A stretch of 64,000 nucleotides of DNA from Selaginella moellendorffii (GCF_000143415.4 NW_003314270.1:789236-853235), one strand, 5' to 3'; positions 38,137 to 50,195 are shown, numbered from the stretch's first letter. Numbers and translations are program-made. The notes: generated from the letters alone by a model not told the origin.

Positions 38137-39192
38137 ATGGCGATCGACGAGGAGGCGAGCATCCCTGTTATCGACCATAGCGCGTTCGTTCTCGGCGATG
38201 AATGCGCCAGGGTGAAAGCTCTCGCCGAGATCGACAGGGCGTGCCGCGATTGGGGATTCTTCCAGCTTGTGAATCATGGCCTCGGCGCCGATCGCCTGGA
38301 GAATATTTTGCAGTGCACCAGGGACTTCTTCGCGCTGCCGTTGGAGAGGAAGCTCGATCTCGTCACGCCGATGTCCCCGATCGGCTTCCTTAACCAGAGC
38401 GGCGCCAGCGGCGTGGTGGATCGGAAGGAGCATTTGCTGTTCTTCGGCCTGGATCATCCCAGCGTGCGGCACAATGCGTGGCCGGAGTCGCCGCACGGCT
38501 TCCGGTAAAGGCTGGGAATCTTTCTCTCTTTATGATCATATTGTTCTTGTTCTTTAGGGGCGTGGTGGAGGAAATGATGCGCGAGTGCGCGGCTTTCTCC
38601 AAGCTCCTGACCAGAATTTTGTTCGAGGCTCTCGGGCTTTCGGGCGATTGCGCTCGCGAGATCTACAACAAGGAATCCGGCGACTCATTCTTGCTGCCAT
38701 TCTACCCGGCCTGCCCCCCCGACTACGAGCACGAATTGGTTCTCGGCCAGCACAAAGACGGTGGGATTTTGACGCTTCTCTCGCAGCTCAACGAAGTCCC
38801 CGGCCTCCAGGTTCTCAAGGACGATCGCTGGATCACAGTGAAGCCACTCAAAAACTCCCTCGTCATCAACGTTGGAGACGTGATGCAGGTAAGAAAAGCT
38901 CGATCAAACTTTGCTCCATCGATCTTCGATTTTGATCGATCAGGTGTGGACGAATGGGCGATACAAGAGTGTGATGCACAGGGTGGTGAGGAGAGAGAAC
39001 GATCGATTCTCGATGGCCTTCTTCCACATCCCGGGATCCAGCACCGAGATCGCTCCTCTCGAGGAATTCACCGCCCACGAGCCACCGAAGTATCGCAAAT
39101 TCGTCCAGGGAGAGTACATCCAACTGCGAATGAAGAACAGGAGCATGGGAAACAAAGCCAAGGAGGTGACAATCGAGCACTACGCCGTTTAA
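38137..39192 (+). CDS. 2-oxoglutarate/Fe(II)-dependent dioxygenase
   Basis: Three exons, 38137-38504, 38558-38888 and 38944-39192, give 315 residues. The N-terminal DIOX_N region is present (IPVIDHSAF, DWGFFQLVNHG). The catalytic double-stranded beta-helix has the iron ligands H188 and D190 (GQHKDGG) and H245 (KSVMHRVV), plus R254-x-S256 (RFS) for the 2-oxoglutarate carboxylate. The family hydroxylates or desaturates small molecules such as hormones, flavonoids and alkaloids in the cytosol. The substrate cannot be read from the sequence. The length is normal and the frame intact. Confidence 0.93.
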
Positions 39193-39380
39193 AATCGGGT
39201 TTAGCCTTAATAGCTTTGATTTTCAAATAAGCACTGCAAGTTTTTTTAAAGTTTAAACTTTTTAAACTAATACTTACAATAGAATATGCCATGGGAATCT
39301 AGCTGAAAGTTTAGTAAAGGTTATTAAGGAATCTAAAAAAGTTTTTTATGTCAGAATATGCTACGAGAATCTTTATCTAA

Positions 39381-39451
39381 GCACTGCTGGTCTAGTGGTA
39401 GAATAGTTCCCTGCCACGGAACAGACCCGGGTTCGATTCCCGGGCAGTGCA
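39381..39451 (+). tRNA. tRNA-Gly (anticodon GCC)
   Basis: This is a 71-nt cloverleaf. The acceptor arms GCACTGC and GCAGTGC pair perfectly, the D-arm is GTCTAGTGGTAGAAT, the anticodon loop is CTGCCAC (GCC) on a GTTCC/GGAAC stem, and the T-arm is CCGGGTTCGATTCCCGG. Internal A-box and B-box sequences are intact. It closely resembles standard plant tRNA-Gly(GCC), so this copy is probably functional. Confidence 0.93.
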
Positions 39452-39530
39452 GGTTTTCTAAACTTAAGCTTTTAAACTAATCAAAGGCTATTACAGATTA
39501 TGTAGCTAATGTCTTTTTACGTTCATCTAA

Positions 39531-39574
39531 GCACTGCTGCAGAACAGACCCGGGTTCGATTCCTGGGCTGTGCA
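39531..39574 (+). pseudogene. Truncated tRNA-Gly copy (anticodon arm deleted)
   Basis: It keeps the 5' acceptor and the T-arm (GGGTTCGATTCC), but the D-arm and anticodon are gone, leaving 44 nt. The 3' end reads GGGCTGTGCA, so acceptor pairing is also damaged. Confidence 0.88.
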
Positions 39575-39631
39575 AATTTTATAAAATTATACTTTAAAAT
39601 CTAATCAAAGGTTACGGGAATACTCATCTAA

Positions 39632-39693
39632 GCACTGCTGGTCTAGTGGTCCCTGCCACGGAACAGACCCGGGTTCGATTCCCGGGCAGTGCA
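39632..39693 (+). pseudogene. tRNA-Gly copy with 9-nt deletion
   Basis: Identical to the intact gene except that 9 nt spanning the D-arm/anticodon-stem boundary (AGAATAGTT) are missing, giving 62 nt. The GCC anticodon remains, but the cloverleaf cannot form. Confidence 0.85.
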
Positions 39694-39778
39694 GGTTTTC
39701 TAAAGTTAAGCTTTTAAACTAATCAAAGGTTATTACAGATTATGTAGCTAATGTCTTTTTACGGCAATCTTCATCTAA

Positions 39779-39822
39779 GCACTGCTGCAGAACAGACCCG
39801 GGTTCGATTCCTGGGCTGTGCA
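39779..39822 (+). pseudogene. Second truncated tRNA-Gly copy
   Basis: This is a 44-nt copy apparently identical to that at 39531-39574, with similar flanks. It arose by duplication of the larger unit. Confidence 0.88.
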
Positions 39823-39879
39823 AATTTTATAAAATTATACTTTAAAATCTAATCAAAGGTTACGGGAATACTCATCTAA

Positions 39880-39949
39880 GCACTGCTGGTCTAGTGGTAG
39901 AATAGTTCCCTGCCATGGAACAGTCCCGGGTTCGATTCCTGGGAGTGCA
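39880..39949 (+). pseudogene. Near-complete tRNA-Gly(GCC) copy with point changes
   Basis: This is a 70-nt copy with D-arm and GCC anticodon present. CCATGG replaces CCACGG in the anticodon arm, AGTCCC replaces AGACCC, and one base is lost at the 3' acceptor (GGGAGTGCA), so acceptor pairing is imperfect. It may be weakly functional but is more likely a relic. Confidence 0.65.
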
Positions 39950-40367
39950 AACTTGTTGAAGTCAAAGCTTATGTCAGAATATGCCAGAATATGCCACAGA
40001 AATCTAACAAGGCTGTTAGGTCGCCCGTGAGCGCAATGGATGATCCACACTCGTCCAGGCGGTTTGCGCGGGTAGGACCTACATTTCGCCATGGCGCGCG
40101 CCACGATCTACGCGCCGTGTGAATCGAGCGGCCTGGCTCTCCGTGTGATCGACGATATCGCGAATTGGATTCATCCAAATCGCCGACAGAGGCCAGGAGG
40201 TCGGTCTTAGTGCGAAGATGGTCCCGAGTAAACGCCAAGAAAGTTTCGTTTTCATGGGGAAGAGCGCCAGCCAGCTTGGACATTATTCCTCCTTGTTTCA
40301 TACGAAGTTCTCACTTGTCGGCACACTTTGGTCTCGCAAAGGAGACAGATCGAGGCCAGTCTAGAGG
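39950..40367. other. Upstream region of the OPT gene
   Basis: No separate gene is seen. It contains the end of the tRNA repeat array and the presumed promoter and leader of the oligopeptide transporter gene. Confidence 0.4.
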
Positions 40368-43014
40368 ATGGAGGCAGAGAAAGAAGCTAGAGATCTTCAC
40401 GATGGCAAAGAGAATTCGCAGGCAGGAGGAGAAGATCAAGATCATCAAGTTGGAGAAGAACCCAAGCTCAAGGATGAAAGTTTGGACCAGGGAGGATCCG
40501 AGAAAGAAGAAGTTGGAGAGAAAGAAGAACAGTCTCCGATCGAGGAGGTTGCTCTCACAGTCGACACTAGCGATGATCCCAGCCTCCCGGTTTACACTTT
40601 TCGGATGTGGACGCTGGGAGTCGTGTCGTGCGTGCTGCTCGCGTTTTTCAACCAGTTCTTCGCGTACAGGACGGAGCCTCTGATCATCACTGCCATCTCC
40701 GCGCAGATTGTCACGCTCCCGCTCGGCAAACTCATGGCTGCAACGCTGCCGACGAGAAAGTTTTCGATCTTCGGCCGAGAGTTTTCGCTCAACCCGGGGG
40801 CTTTCAACAAAAAGGAGCATGTCCTCATCACCATCTTCGCAAACACCGGTGCCGGCAGTGCTTATGCCGTTGGAATCGTCACGATTGTCAAGGCGTTCTA
40901 CAAGCGAAGAATGGAATTTGGAGTGGGCTTGCTCATCACAATCACGACTCAGGTACTAGAGTCTTTTATGCTCTTGAACTTCATCTAGAAAACTTGTTCT
41001 TGTGATACAGATCATTGGCTATGGTTGGGCTGGGATCTTTCGCAAGTATTTGGTGGATCCAGCCGAGATGTGGTGGCCTTCCAACTTGGTGCAAGTCTCG
41101 ATCTTCAGGTACGCGGTTGCTAACTTCACACTAGAATAAAGTTTCTCTTTGTTCTATGATTGAAACAGGACTTTGCATGAAAAGGATGTCCGTCGAAAGG
41201 GTGGACTGACGCGACTACAGTTTTTTCTCATCGCGCTTACCTTCAGCTTTTGCTACTACACATTCCCGGACTACTGGTTTATTTCCTTGAGCTCCTTGTC
41301 GTGGGTATGCTACGCCTGGCCAAAGTCGGTCACAGCACAACAAATAGGCTCGGGGTTTTATGGACTTGGCCTGGGAAGCATTGCTTTCGACTGGGCCGCC
41401 GTAGCTTCTTACCTCGGCAGTCCACTCGCGAGTCCCTGGTTTGCTACTGCCAACGTGATGGTGGGATTTTCACTCTTCATGTACGTGGTCACGCCGCTCA
41501 CTTACTGGAGCAACCTCTACGGGGCCAAGAGATTTCCTATATTCTCTTCGGGGCTCTACGCAGACGATGGCTCGGAATACAACTTCACCAGGGTGATCAA
41601 GGATCACAGTCTGCAACTCGACTACGATGCTTACAACTCGTACAGCAAGCTCCACCTGAGCAACTTCTTTGTGTTTACTTATGGGGCCTCGTTTGCAGCG
41701 CTTACTGCGACTCTTGCTCACGTAGCCATTTTCCATGGCAAGTAAGTTTTTCAGTCTTGTTTTCTCTTTTTTTTTGGCTTTTGCATGCTGTTTTTCTTGC
41801 ATTTTCTGATAACTTTCGACCATTCCAGGGAGATTTATTCTATGACAACGAGTGCCTTGACATCTCGCAAGGTTGACGTGCACACTAGGCTGATGATGCG
41901 CTATAAAACCGTCCCACAGTTTTGGTTTCTAGGAATGATGTTCGCCTCTATGGCGCTCGCCATTTTTACTTGTGAGTACTTCAACTCCACAGTTCAGCTG
42001 CGATGGTGGGGGCTGTTATTTGCGTTTGGCATCGCCTTTATTTTCACCATGCCAATCGCCATAATCGCCGCGACCACAAACCAGGTATGAAGCCGTCTTT
42101 GGTTGCAAACTGTTCCTTGACAAGAAAATAGTTCTTTCCCTACGCTTCCAGGTACCCGGTCTAAACGTCATCACCGAGTATCTCATCGGCTATGTTTATC
42201 CAAACCGGCCAGTCGCCAACGTTCTCTTCAAAACTTACGGCTACATAAGCATGACTCAGGCCGTGAGCTTTCTATCCGACTTCAAACTCGGGCACTACAT
42301 GAAAATACCTCCAAGGTCCATGTTCACAGTCCAGGTAGAGTCACTCGAATCAAGTTTTCACTCGGCTCTACTTCTTTGTTCATCTTTGCACAGGTTCTCG
42401 GCACTGTCATCGCAGCCACCGTCAACTTAAGCACCGCCTGGTGGCTGCTAAGCTCCATCAAAGGCATCTGCCATCCCAGCGAGCTCCCGCGAAACAGCCC
42501 CTGGACGTGTCCCAACGACACCGTCTTCTTCGACGCCTCGGTTATCTGGGGATTGATCGGCCCCATGAGAATGTGGGGCTCTCTCGGCCAGTACAACCAG
42601 ATGAACTGGTTCTTCCTGGTCGGGGCTGTGGCACCCGTGTTCGTCTGGATCGCAATCAAGCTATTTCCCAAGCAGCGATGGCTGAGGCTCGTCAACATGC
42701 CGATTCTTTTGGGAGCCACCGGAGCCATACCACCGGCAACAGCAGTGAACTACTGGAGCTGGTTTCTCATGGGCTTTGTCTTCAACTATCTCATCTTCCG
42801 GTATAGGAAGGCGTGGTGGCAGCGGCACAACTATGTTCTATCGGCTGCCTTGGACGCTGGCGTCGCGTTTATGGCTATCTTGGTTTACTTTGCCACCAGG
42901 ATGGGAGACTACTCTGTGAACTGGTGGGGGGCTACCATTGATAATTGTCCACTGGCAGCGTGCCCGACTCAACCAGGAATCGTGCCCTTCCTGGAGAGTT
43001 GTCCAGTTCCTTAA
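40368..43014 (+). CDS. Oligopeptide transporter (OPT family)
   Basis: This is a proton-coupled membrane transporter of the OPT (PT clade) family, moving small peptides, glutathione or metal chelates across the plasma membrane. Six exons, 40368-40952, 41011-41108, 41169-41741, 41829-42084, 42152-42334 and 42394-43014, give 771 residues with continuous phase. The hydrophilic acidic N-terminus (about 65 residues) is followed by many hydrophobic segments. Both family signatures are present: [11 protein letters not shown] (NPG motif) and KIPPR. Length is normal for the family, with no disruption. Substrate cannot be deduced. Confidence 0.95.
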
Positions 43015-43339
43015 AGTTTTCCAAGAACTTGGAGAAGTTCTTGTGAAGTGGGACGCTTATTATTTGGTAGCTTTTTCTTTTGTATAGATGTGTTGTAACA
43101 GGAACTTTCACTAATATATTAGAAAAGAATTAGAAAGAAATTTCATCTCCTTGACAATCAACTTTTTAGATGCTTTCAACTGGTTCTTTGTCAATCAATG
43201 ATTTATTATGAATATTTCTATAGAAAAGCAATAGTAATTTGATTATAATAATTATATTACCGCTCTCTTCATACCATCTCTGATTAACTCTCAGTAAAGT
43301 TCTATTTAAAATCAATTAATTATATCTTGGCTTGCGATC
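43015..43339. other. 3' flank of OPT gene
   Basis: AT-rich, with no gene seen. It contains the presumed OPT 3' UTR and polyadenylation region (TTGTAACAGG and AATATATTAG near 43095-43125). Confidence 0.4.
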
Positions 43340-45113
43340 TTGAGCATGCGAAGCAGGCACTCGACAAGATAGCTAAGATCGACAAGGTGAAGCTATGCAC
43401 GTCAGGCGCGATCACGGATCTCCATATCCAGGCGTTGGGAAGCCACCGGTTAGACCCGGCGGCGAGATCGCGTTTGTAGGCCGTGAGGAGCTACTGCGAG
43501 CGGCTGAGACTCCACGCCGACCAGCGCTCGTTGTTGGCAAGAGCTGCTTGTTGAGGGCGCTGGCTTGCTGCATGATTAGTTGTTTGCTTCTGGGACATGG
43601 AGAGCGCTCTCATGGGTTATCGAGACGACGGCTTGGTGGGCTATGTGATGAACGCGCTGCGGTTTTGCTACTGCAGGGATGTCAAGCGGCTGGATCGCAT
43701 TGCAGCGCTCGCGTCTGTGAAAGACGTTCATGGGTCAGGAGAGCTGCTGGCGAGAGCTTCTTGTTCATCATTGATCAGGCGGAATTGTTCGATATCTTTA
43801 GCAGCAGCGTGGGAGAGGGAGAATGTTGGAGAGAAAAGCGAAAGAGGTTTCGTGAGGAAGTGGATTATATTGCCTCCACTGCTGAGCTCGTTGTCTATGG
43901 AGTTACCGCGATGACATGCGGTGCACTGATATGCATGTCGTGGTGTTGCAGGACGGATTCACTGAGGTACGAGAGATTTCTTTGAGATCCTTTGTCGTTG
44001 GAACTTTGCGGTGTGAATTCTCAAGAGGTTTCATGGGCAAGCTTCCCGTGCTTGGGCTGCTGTGCTCGAGATTTCCAGAGCGCGCCAAGCTTGTGGAGCA
44101 CTATGCAGGGATGCCCTCTTTCTCGCTGGATTTGCTCGACAAAAGCTGCAGGCTCCATGCCTACACCAAACTGGTGTGGAGGCATCGGTTGACGAAGCTG
44201 TGGCTTTACTCGAAGACGATGACGAGTGGGCAGCTCTTAAAACCTTTGAGGACTCTGCAGAGATGAACAGCATCAGAATGTCTCTACGGCACATCCTCGA
44301 GGTTAGCAAGCTTAAGCGGATTGACGACATGGCCTCCTTCGATAGGCGCTGCATAGCTGGAGATGATAAAGTTGGATACCAGTTCGTCAGTAGCTACGTT
44401 AGCAATATCTATGCGGAGGAATTCCGTGATCAAGCGGAATTCTTTGGGGTTGTGTGAGCTTCCTCGGAGTGTTTAAACTGTTTTCTTCCAGGCGAGTTTG
44501 CCCGTAGTGGACGCTGTAGTGGACGCTGCTCTCTCGAGATCGGGAGTTAACGAGGACGCCCTCGTCGATCAAAACGAGTATGTGGAGCTCTTCAAAGAAC
44601 TGTGGCTCACGTACGAAAGAAATTCGACGGCCAAAGTGTCAAAGCCTTCCTGAGCGACAAGAACAAGAAGGTAAAAGCACAAAATTCTCTCCATGTTACC
44701 TCTGATAGGTTCGCGCTTCACGCAACAGGTGATCTCCGAGGCCTGGAAAACGCTCAATAAAAAAGGATGACTTCATCCTTGGCTTGGACTTCGTCTCACC
44801 TCGAGCTGGTTTGCCACCGCTTGGAGCAATCGAAGAGGTATGTGAATATACTTCTCGTGGGGGAAAAGAGTTCCAACTCTGGAACAACTAAAAAACTTCT
44901 TCTCTGTAGATGGATTCCGAGATCATTGGAGCACTCAAAATGATGAACAATGGTGGAGCGGCCTCGCATAAAAACCACCATGAAAGTTTTATAGACAGGG
45001 AAATTTTCGAGCAGTACCTGAGGCAAGTTCTCGGGAGTATAATGTTGCAACTGGAAGGGAAACCCCATCGTCAGTGAGGCCCAGGCAGAAACCCCGCCGC
45101 CATTTTCTAGATC
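43340..45113 (+). pseudogene. Unrecognised multi-exon gene with frame disruptions
   Basis: I do not recognise the family. Coding-like stretches on the plus strand line up as exons: ACDLEHAKQALDKIAKIDKV near 43330-43400, GYRDDGLVGYVMNALRFCYC near 43610-43680, DEAVALLEDDDEWAALKTFE through AEEFRDQAEFFGV (44190-44450), then ASLPVVDAVVDAAL after a GT-AG intron (44494 on), AFLSDKNKK, EAWKTLNKK, GLDFVSPRAGLPPLGAIEE, and a last exon from 44911 (MDSEIIGALKMMNN). At least two junctions need a one-base shift at A-runs (near 44618 and 44757), and a TAG interrupts the first block. I infer a recently decayed gene. An intact gene with mis-read homopolymers is possible. Confidence 0.5.
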
Positions 45114-46640
45114 TTGACTTGTACATTACACTACTTAAGAATACATTACACTAAAGAATAGCACTTCCATCACCCGAGTAGTTTACCTGGGTAGTTTATC
45201 GAGATAACATATTGTGAGTTTAGTGTTGAAGATTTCAAAGCATTGCCACGGTGGGGCTTGGTAATCCTCCAAGTGTCAATCAGGAACTACTTTATAAATC
45301 CATATAAACGAAAATGAGGAAGAAGCAATTGTGCAATACAGTCTCACCTGAGATTCAGCTTGAAGTATTACAATGACAAGGAGTCGAGGTCATCAACAGT
45401 TTCATGACTATAATAAATCTCAGGGAAATTCAAATTAGCCTCTCTCCCAACTCTCGCCAGCTGAACCTCAATCATAGAGTATTGTGAGCTTTTTCTATCA
45501 ACCAAATGAATAACAAAAATCTTGATCATCAGATTGCTGAGGTATCTATCCTTCTCTCCCGGATTTCCAGATCAATCACCCGCACGGCGGCAAAATCCCC
45601 TGCATTTCCAATGTCCCGCAGTGATCGACTTGGTCAAGAACTCTAGGCAAGTTATGACCGTCATTATTTTGTTCTCCTCTGGCTCGATCTTCTAGTTCAT
45701 GCTAGTGGCGACTCCAAGCATCTGGCTGAGATGGATGCCGGGATAGATATCTCGCCAATCTACTGATCTAGGCATATGGAAAATGCAAGTGGCGTGTGGA
45801 GGTTCAAGCTTAATACGTTCTGCATGCTTTGATGCAAGCGCAGCCTCTGGCGGACTAATGATATTACAAGCTGGAATTGACTTGGACTATTGACTTTTGA
45901 AGTGAATTAAGCTTTTATTTTGAAAGTGCTTGGGGATGTAATAAAAGACTGGGTATAATCTTTCAATATGTGGGGTGATAGATATTCTCTTACCCTTGGA
46001 TTCTTGAAAACGGTCATTCTCTTAAAAATAATTAGGGAGTTAGATTTTAACCTAATTTAAAATTTTAATGCTATTCTTCTCACACCAATATTAGTTAATA
46101 ATAGCATTAGCCATAACCGGTTCACACTCCCGCTATACCTTACACCATGCCATTTAGAGGTAACCATCTATGCCCCAAAACATCCAGTGCTAGCTTGAAA
46201 CTTCCTAACAAAGATCTTTCATTGCGGCCATGTGATGCTGCTACTGGCAATCCTATGCCACAATGCTACTGCACAATCTAAGCATTTGTGGCCAATCAAA
46301 ATATCCAGTGCTAGCTCGAAATTTCCCTCTTACTCTAATAGTATCATAGGAATCTGTTTAAGAAAACTGTTGGATTATTCTTGGTGGAGACATTCTTCTT
46401 GGCAGTTTTTCTTGCCTCCATTTTTCTTTTTGGTGGATCTCTTATTGGTGATGATAGTAGCAATACTTGCAATTCATGATTTACTGCTATAGCTTTTCAT
46501 GAGATCTTACACATGTAACACCAAAAAAAAAAAAAAAAGTTACTATTTCTCTTCAAGTTTAAGCTCTTGACAAATAGTTAAGAAGCTTTTCTCGTAACTC
46601 CTCTCCATTTGCTTCATTTTAGTGGCCACCTCCAGCATGG
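45114..46640. other. Gene-free stretch of about 1.5 kb
   Basis: No supported gene. A 16-17-nt A-run near 46524-46540 could mark the 3' end of an old retroposed sequence, but no body was recognised. Confidence 0.4.
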
Positions 46641-46644
46641 TCTC

Positions 46645-47545
46645 TATTATTGTGAGTTTAACTCTTCAATTTCTTCATCAACATTTGCATCTCCACTATT
46701 GATGAAGTAGTTATGTAGCAAGCAATATACATAAATAACATCTATAGCATCTCTTGGTTGCATTTTGATTTTGCTACTTAGGATTTGAAACTTTCCTGAA
46801 AATAAAATCTTGAAGAAACAATTACAAACCTTTTAGAAGACCAAAAGCACACTCAACAATTTGCCAAGCCTTGGAGAGTTCATTATTGAAAAATCGCTTC
46901 AAGATACTTAAATTTACCAAGTGTTGGAATAAAGTCATAATCGTGATATTGCAAGGACACCCTTTATCACCAAGTAGATATGGCTTCAAATTAACATCTG
47001 GGATCTTTAGAAGCTCCATCACTAGTTATTGCAAGACTTCTCCAAGTAGTATTTGTTGTTGAAAGCCATTGTTTTTCCACATATGTCCATCATGAACTAT
47101 TCCAAGCCAGCCACAACAAATATCCAAGAACTTCTTCTTACTATCCATAATGGCTTGTAACATGATGCTATAGCAATGGTGACCCATGGTCTTTCTATTT
47201 TTATCTGCGATCTATCTATGCACCTTGCAACATTTGATAGTCTTGTAATCCCTTGGAATCCATTTATAACCTTTTCTAGATCTAAGGATGATGTCGAAAA
47301 CTTGATCACACCTGTAAAGACTTTGAGAATCACTGCACATGTCTCCTTGATAACTTCAAATGTTGTACTCTTCCCAATCCCAAATTGGTATAACCATGTG
47401 GTAGTGTGTGTTTTGCTTCATGATTAAGTCATGCAAACAATTAGCCAAATTGTTGAAAGTTTGCTTTTTCATTCCAAAGTTCTCTTTCCACTGCTTGTCA
47501 TTATAATATCTATTCACGAACTTATCAAACCACATTGTTGATCAT
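46645..47545 (-). pseudogene. PIF/Harbinger-type transposase remnant
   Basis: Reading the minus strand through several frames gives an ALP1/Harbinger DDE transposase in order. It starts MWFDKFVNRYYNDKQWKENF (near 47540), continues KIERPWVT and the helix KKKFLDICCGWLGIVHDGH, then YLLGDKGCP, then ELSKAWQIVECAFGLLKG, and ends ATHNYFI-like YCLLHNYF (near 46700). Frameshifts and stops make it non-functional. A trihelix/Myb-like ORF lies upstream on the same strand, the usual two-gene layout of this superfamily. Confidence 0.82.
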
Positions 47546-48013
47546 AGTTTCACCCACCAAATCTGTTCTAGTTGTGGTTATTGAGAGCTTGATGTAGTAG
47601 CCATGACATGAGAGTGAAAAGACCACAGTGGTATTAATTGTTTCTGTTCCTATTTATCCATTTCTGTTAAGCTATCTACAACTTATCTTCTCTTCTTGCT
47701 ACCTTGTTCAGAACTCTTGATCCCTTTTTTATATTGATATCAAATGGTGTATAACCAAGACCAACAACACAAGGTGGAGGATTTCCTAAAAATATAATAG
47801 CATTTTGAGAAAGAAAAGAACATAAACTATCTATATTAACTATCTTTATTTAGGTTTTTATTTTTTGCTCCCCAATGCCAAAAAAGAATTGCTAGAAAGG
47901 AAAATACCAATTGAATCTAACATGAATATATCTATCCTACCTTGCTAGATCATAGATGCTATTGCAACTAAAGCTGTGATTATGCCAAGGTTTATCTCTT
48001 ACTCCATGGCTAA

Positions 48014-48635
48014 TCAATCTTGCTTGAGGTGGATGGACTCTTTCTCAAGCTCTATTTGCTCTTGATGCATCTTCAATCTCATCTCTTTGGCAGCGGTGAA
48101 CATCTTGAGTGATGCCTCATTCCCTTCCTTGAGGGCATCAGCTAATGTGAGGAGATCGCTCCTTCTTGCCTTCTTCTTTGCTTGGCCAGTCAATTCAACT
48201 TTTTTGTCACCTAAGTTTTCCTGCTGCAACAATGGACTGTGGACTTCTTCTGCTATGCCTCTTTCTTCATTTTCAATATTGGTGCCAAAGTTGCTGCTAC
48301 AAGAACCACTGCCAGAACCATTGGATCTTGTAGGAGGATGATTGCTACTGTCATGAAGCTTCACTAAAGTGATATTTGGCTTTGCAGAGAGGAACTCATT
48401 GATCTCATCAAAAACTTTTTTCTCAATAATCCCAAGCTTCACAACACTTCACTCCTTGGTCGTCAGTGCAAAGTAACTGCTATAGCTAGTGGAATGATCA
48501 TAGAGCTTGATGGCTTTGTAAATAGTTATCAAGTTCATCCATTTTGTCCTACACTTCTCAAGATCCCTGCCATAGCCTTCAACTTGAAGTCATTTTGAGA
48601 TCTTCTCCCACTTTCCTTTCGAACAAACCATATAC
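48014..48635 (-). pseudogene. Trihelix (Myb/SANT-like) ORF of the Harbinger element, 3' part
   Basis: Minus strand: VCSKGKWEKISK, then GYGRDLEKCRTKWMNLITIY and SSYFALTTKE form the second half of a trihelix DNA-binding domain. It is followed by a Ser/Gly linker and a long charged helical tail (DLLTLADALKEGNEASLKMF) to the stop at 48014. Two TGA codons (near 48582 and 48450) replace likely CGA codons. The first half of the domain lies at 61007-61489, because a 12.4-kb element interrupts the ORF at 48635/48636. Confidence 0.85.
48632..48635. repeat. ATAC target-site duplication, left
   Basis: These four bases directly precede the left terminal inverted repeat and recur directly after the right one at 61007-61010. 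Keeping only one copy restores the trihelix reading frame. Confidence 0.85.
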
Positions 48636-48659
48636 AAGCTCTATTTCGTTAAAGTGGGA
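48636..48659 (+). repeat. Left terminal inverted repeat
   Basis: The 24-bp sequence begins AAGCTCTATTTC and ends GTTAAAGTGGGA. It is identical to the reverse complement of 60983-61006. Inside the TIR the two ends diverge quickly. Confidence 0.88.
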
Positions 48660-50173
48660 ATTGTCATTATCCCACTTGTAAAATAAGGTTTCCAAACCTT
48701 TATATAGTATATAAATATAACAAAATTCAACTGCATTGAGGCACATGCCATTTTATTTTAAACAAGGAAATGTCTACTCAATCACTTCTCCTCCCCCTGC
48801 CACTACTTCACCTCTCTCTTCTCCTTGTCATCGTCGTCCAATTTCTTTCCATCCTTTTAATATTGGCTCAGTTGCTCCAAGTTTAGGTGGAGCCCAAGTC
48901 CCTATTCAATCTTTACTTTCCCCTTATTAATAAAACAACTTCGTAGACTTCCAATAACATGCTGTAACACTTCTAGTATAATGCAAATCCTCTCAAAGAA
49001 TTGTCTTTTAATATTAATACAATGGCATGGAACCCCATGCCATAATAAGTTACATTTTTAAATAAATACATGCCATCTCAGACTGTTATTTTTTGCCTCC
49101 AACGCCTATACAATAATCTTGGAATTTCATCACTCTCCACACTATCAGGATTTAAACCCAATAGTAATGCCATCTCTTCTCTAATACGTCCACGCTCATG
49201 TTCAGTGGTCGAAGAACCCATCCGGTTGAGCAGATTATGGAGATGCGGATAGTGCTTGGCTAGACAATATACATGCCATAAATGATGACTGGTGTCTGTC
49301 CGATCAAATGGCTTCTGATATACCGTTCCATCTGCCATTTGGTTGATTTCTGCAGCCACCTCCTGGACTGGCCGGTTCTCTATCACCATCGCTCCAAGCC
49401 GTTTTGCAAGGTTCCCCAGAACATACGGTTTCTTCTCCCTAGTTTCCATACTGCAAGAGATGGGGTGCACTGCATATGTGTGCGTGGTCGCTGCAGTTTT
49501 AATCGGCGAGTCATCGATGATGAGGATTTCACTTGAGCTAGCAGTCCGGTTCATCACTACAGCCTCTGGCTTGACGAAGATGGGCTTGCTACCCCTCACA
49601 TGGACCATAGTCAAGCAATCCTCCTGCATTAGGAGAAAGTCAAATGGTAATATTACTCGCGTCTGATCGTGCATCATCTGTAGCAACGTTAATGCATTGT
49701 GGCGCATCATGGATGTCCAAACTCCCAATTGCAAATTGAACCCGGCCCTCTGTTTTAAGTGTCGCATGGTCATTATTAGATCCCGCAGTTTCTCCCGTGT
49801 GATTAATGTGAATCTGTCTCTTTTGACCAACTTGCGACCGTAGGCTTTGGAGGGTGCAATGACATTCGAGGACGAGCCACGCTCATGGGAGAAAAGGACA
49901 CCGTTCAGATCAAAAACGATACAGTACCTTCGCCGTGACTCTGAAATGAAATGCGTCAGCATAAAAAATGGTACAAGTCAATTTTACCATCTACAATATT
50001 AGCGAATGTTGCTCCCGATGGTCGTTGAGAGGGTTTTGGTCGAGGAAACGTGAAGGGCGGAAATACTCTCCTCTGCAATGTGGGGTCAATCGCATCCGAT
50101 GGCGTGTGGGCACATGCCATTTCAGCTGTAGACTCTGGTACAACTGGCTCAACAGTGGCATGGGGTGGTTTCG

Positions 50174-50195
50174 ATGGCGTGTGATCACACGCCAT
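50174..50195. repeat. Perfect copy of the palindrome inside an exon
   Basis: All 22 bases read the same on both strands (arms ATGGCGTGTGA and TCACACGCCAT). Within gene 1 it encodes EMACDHTPS, and the neighbouring copy at 50099-50120 encodes EMACAHTPS. Confidence 0.9.

Noticed and set aside
46524-46540. Poly-A run as the tail of a LINE or SINE
   Set aside because: No body, target duplication or RNA-polymerase III boxes could be found next to it.
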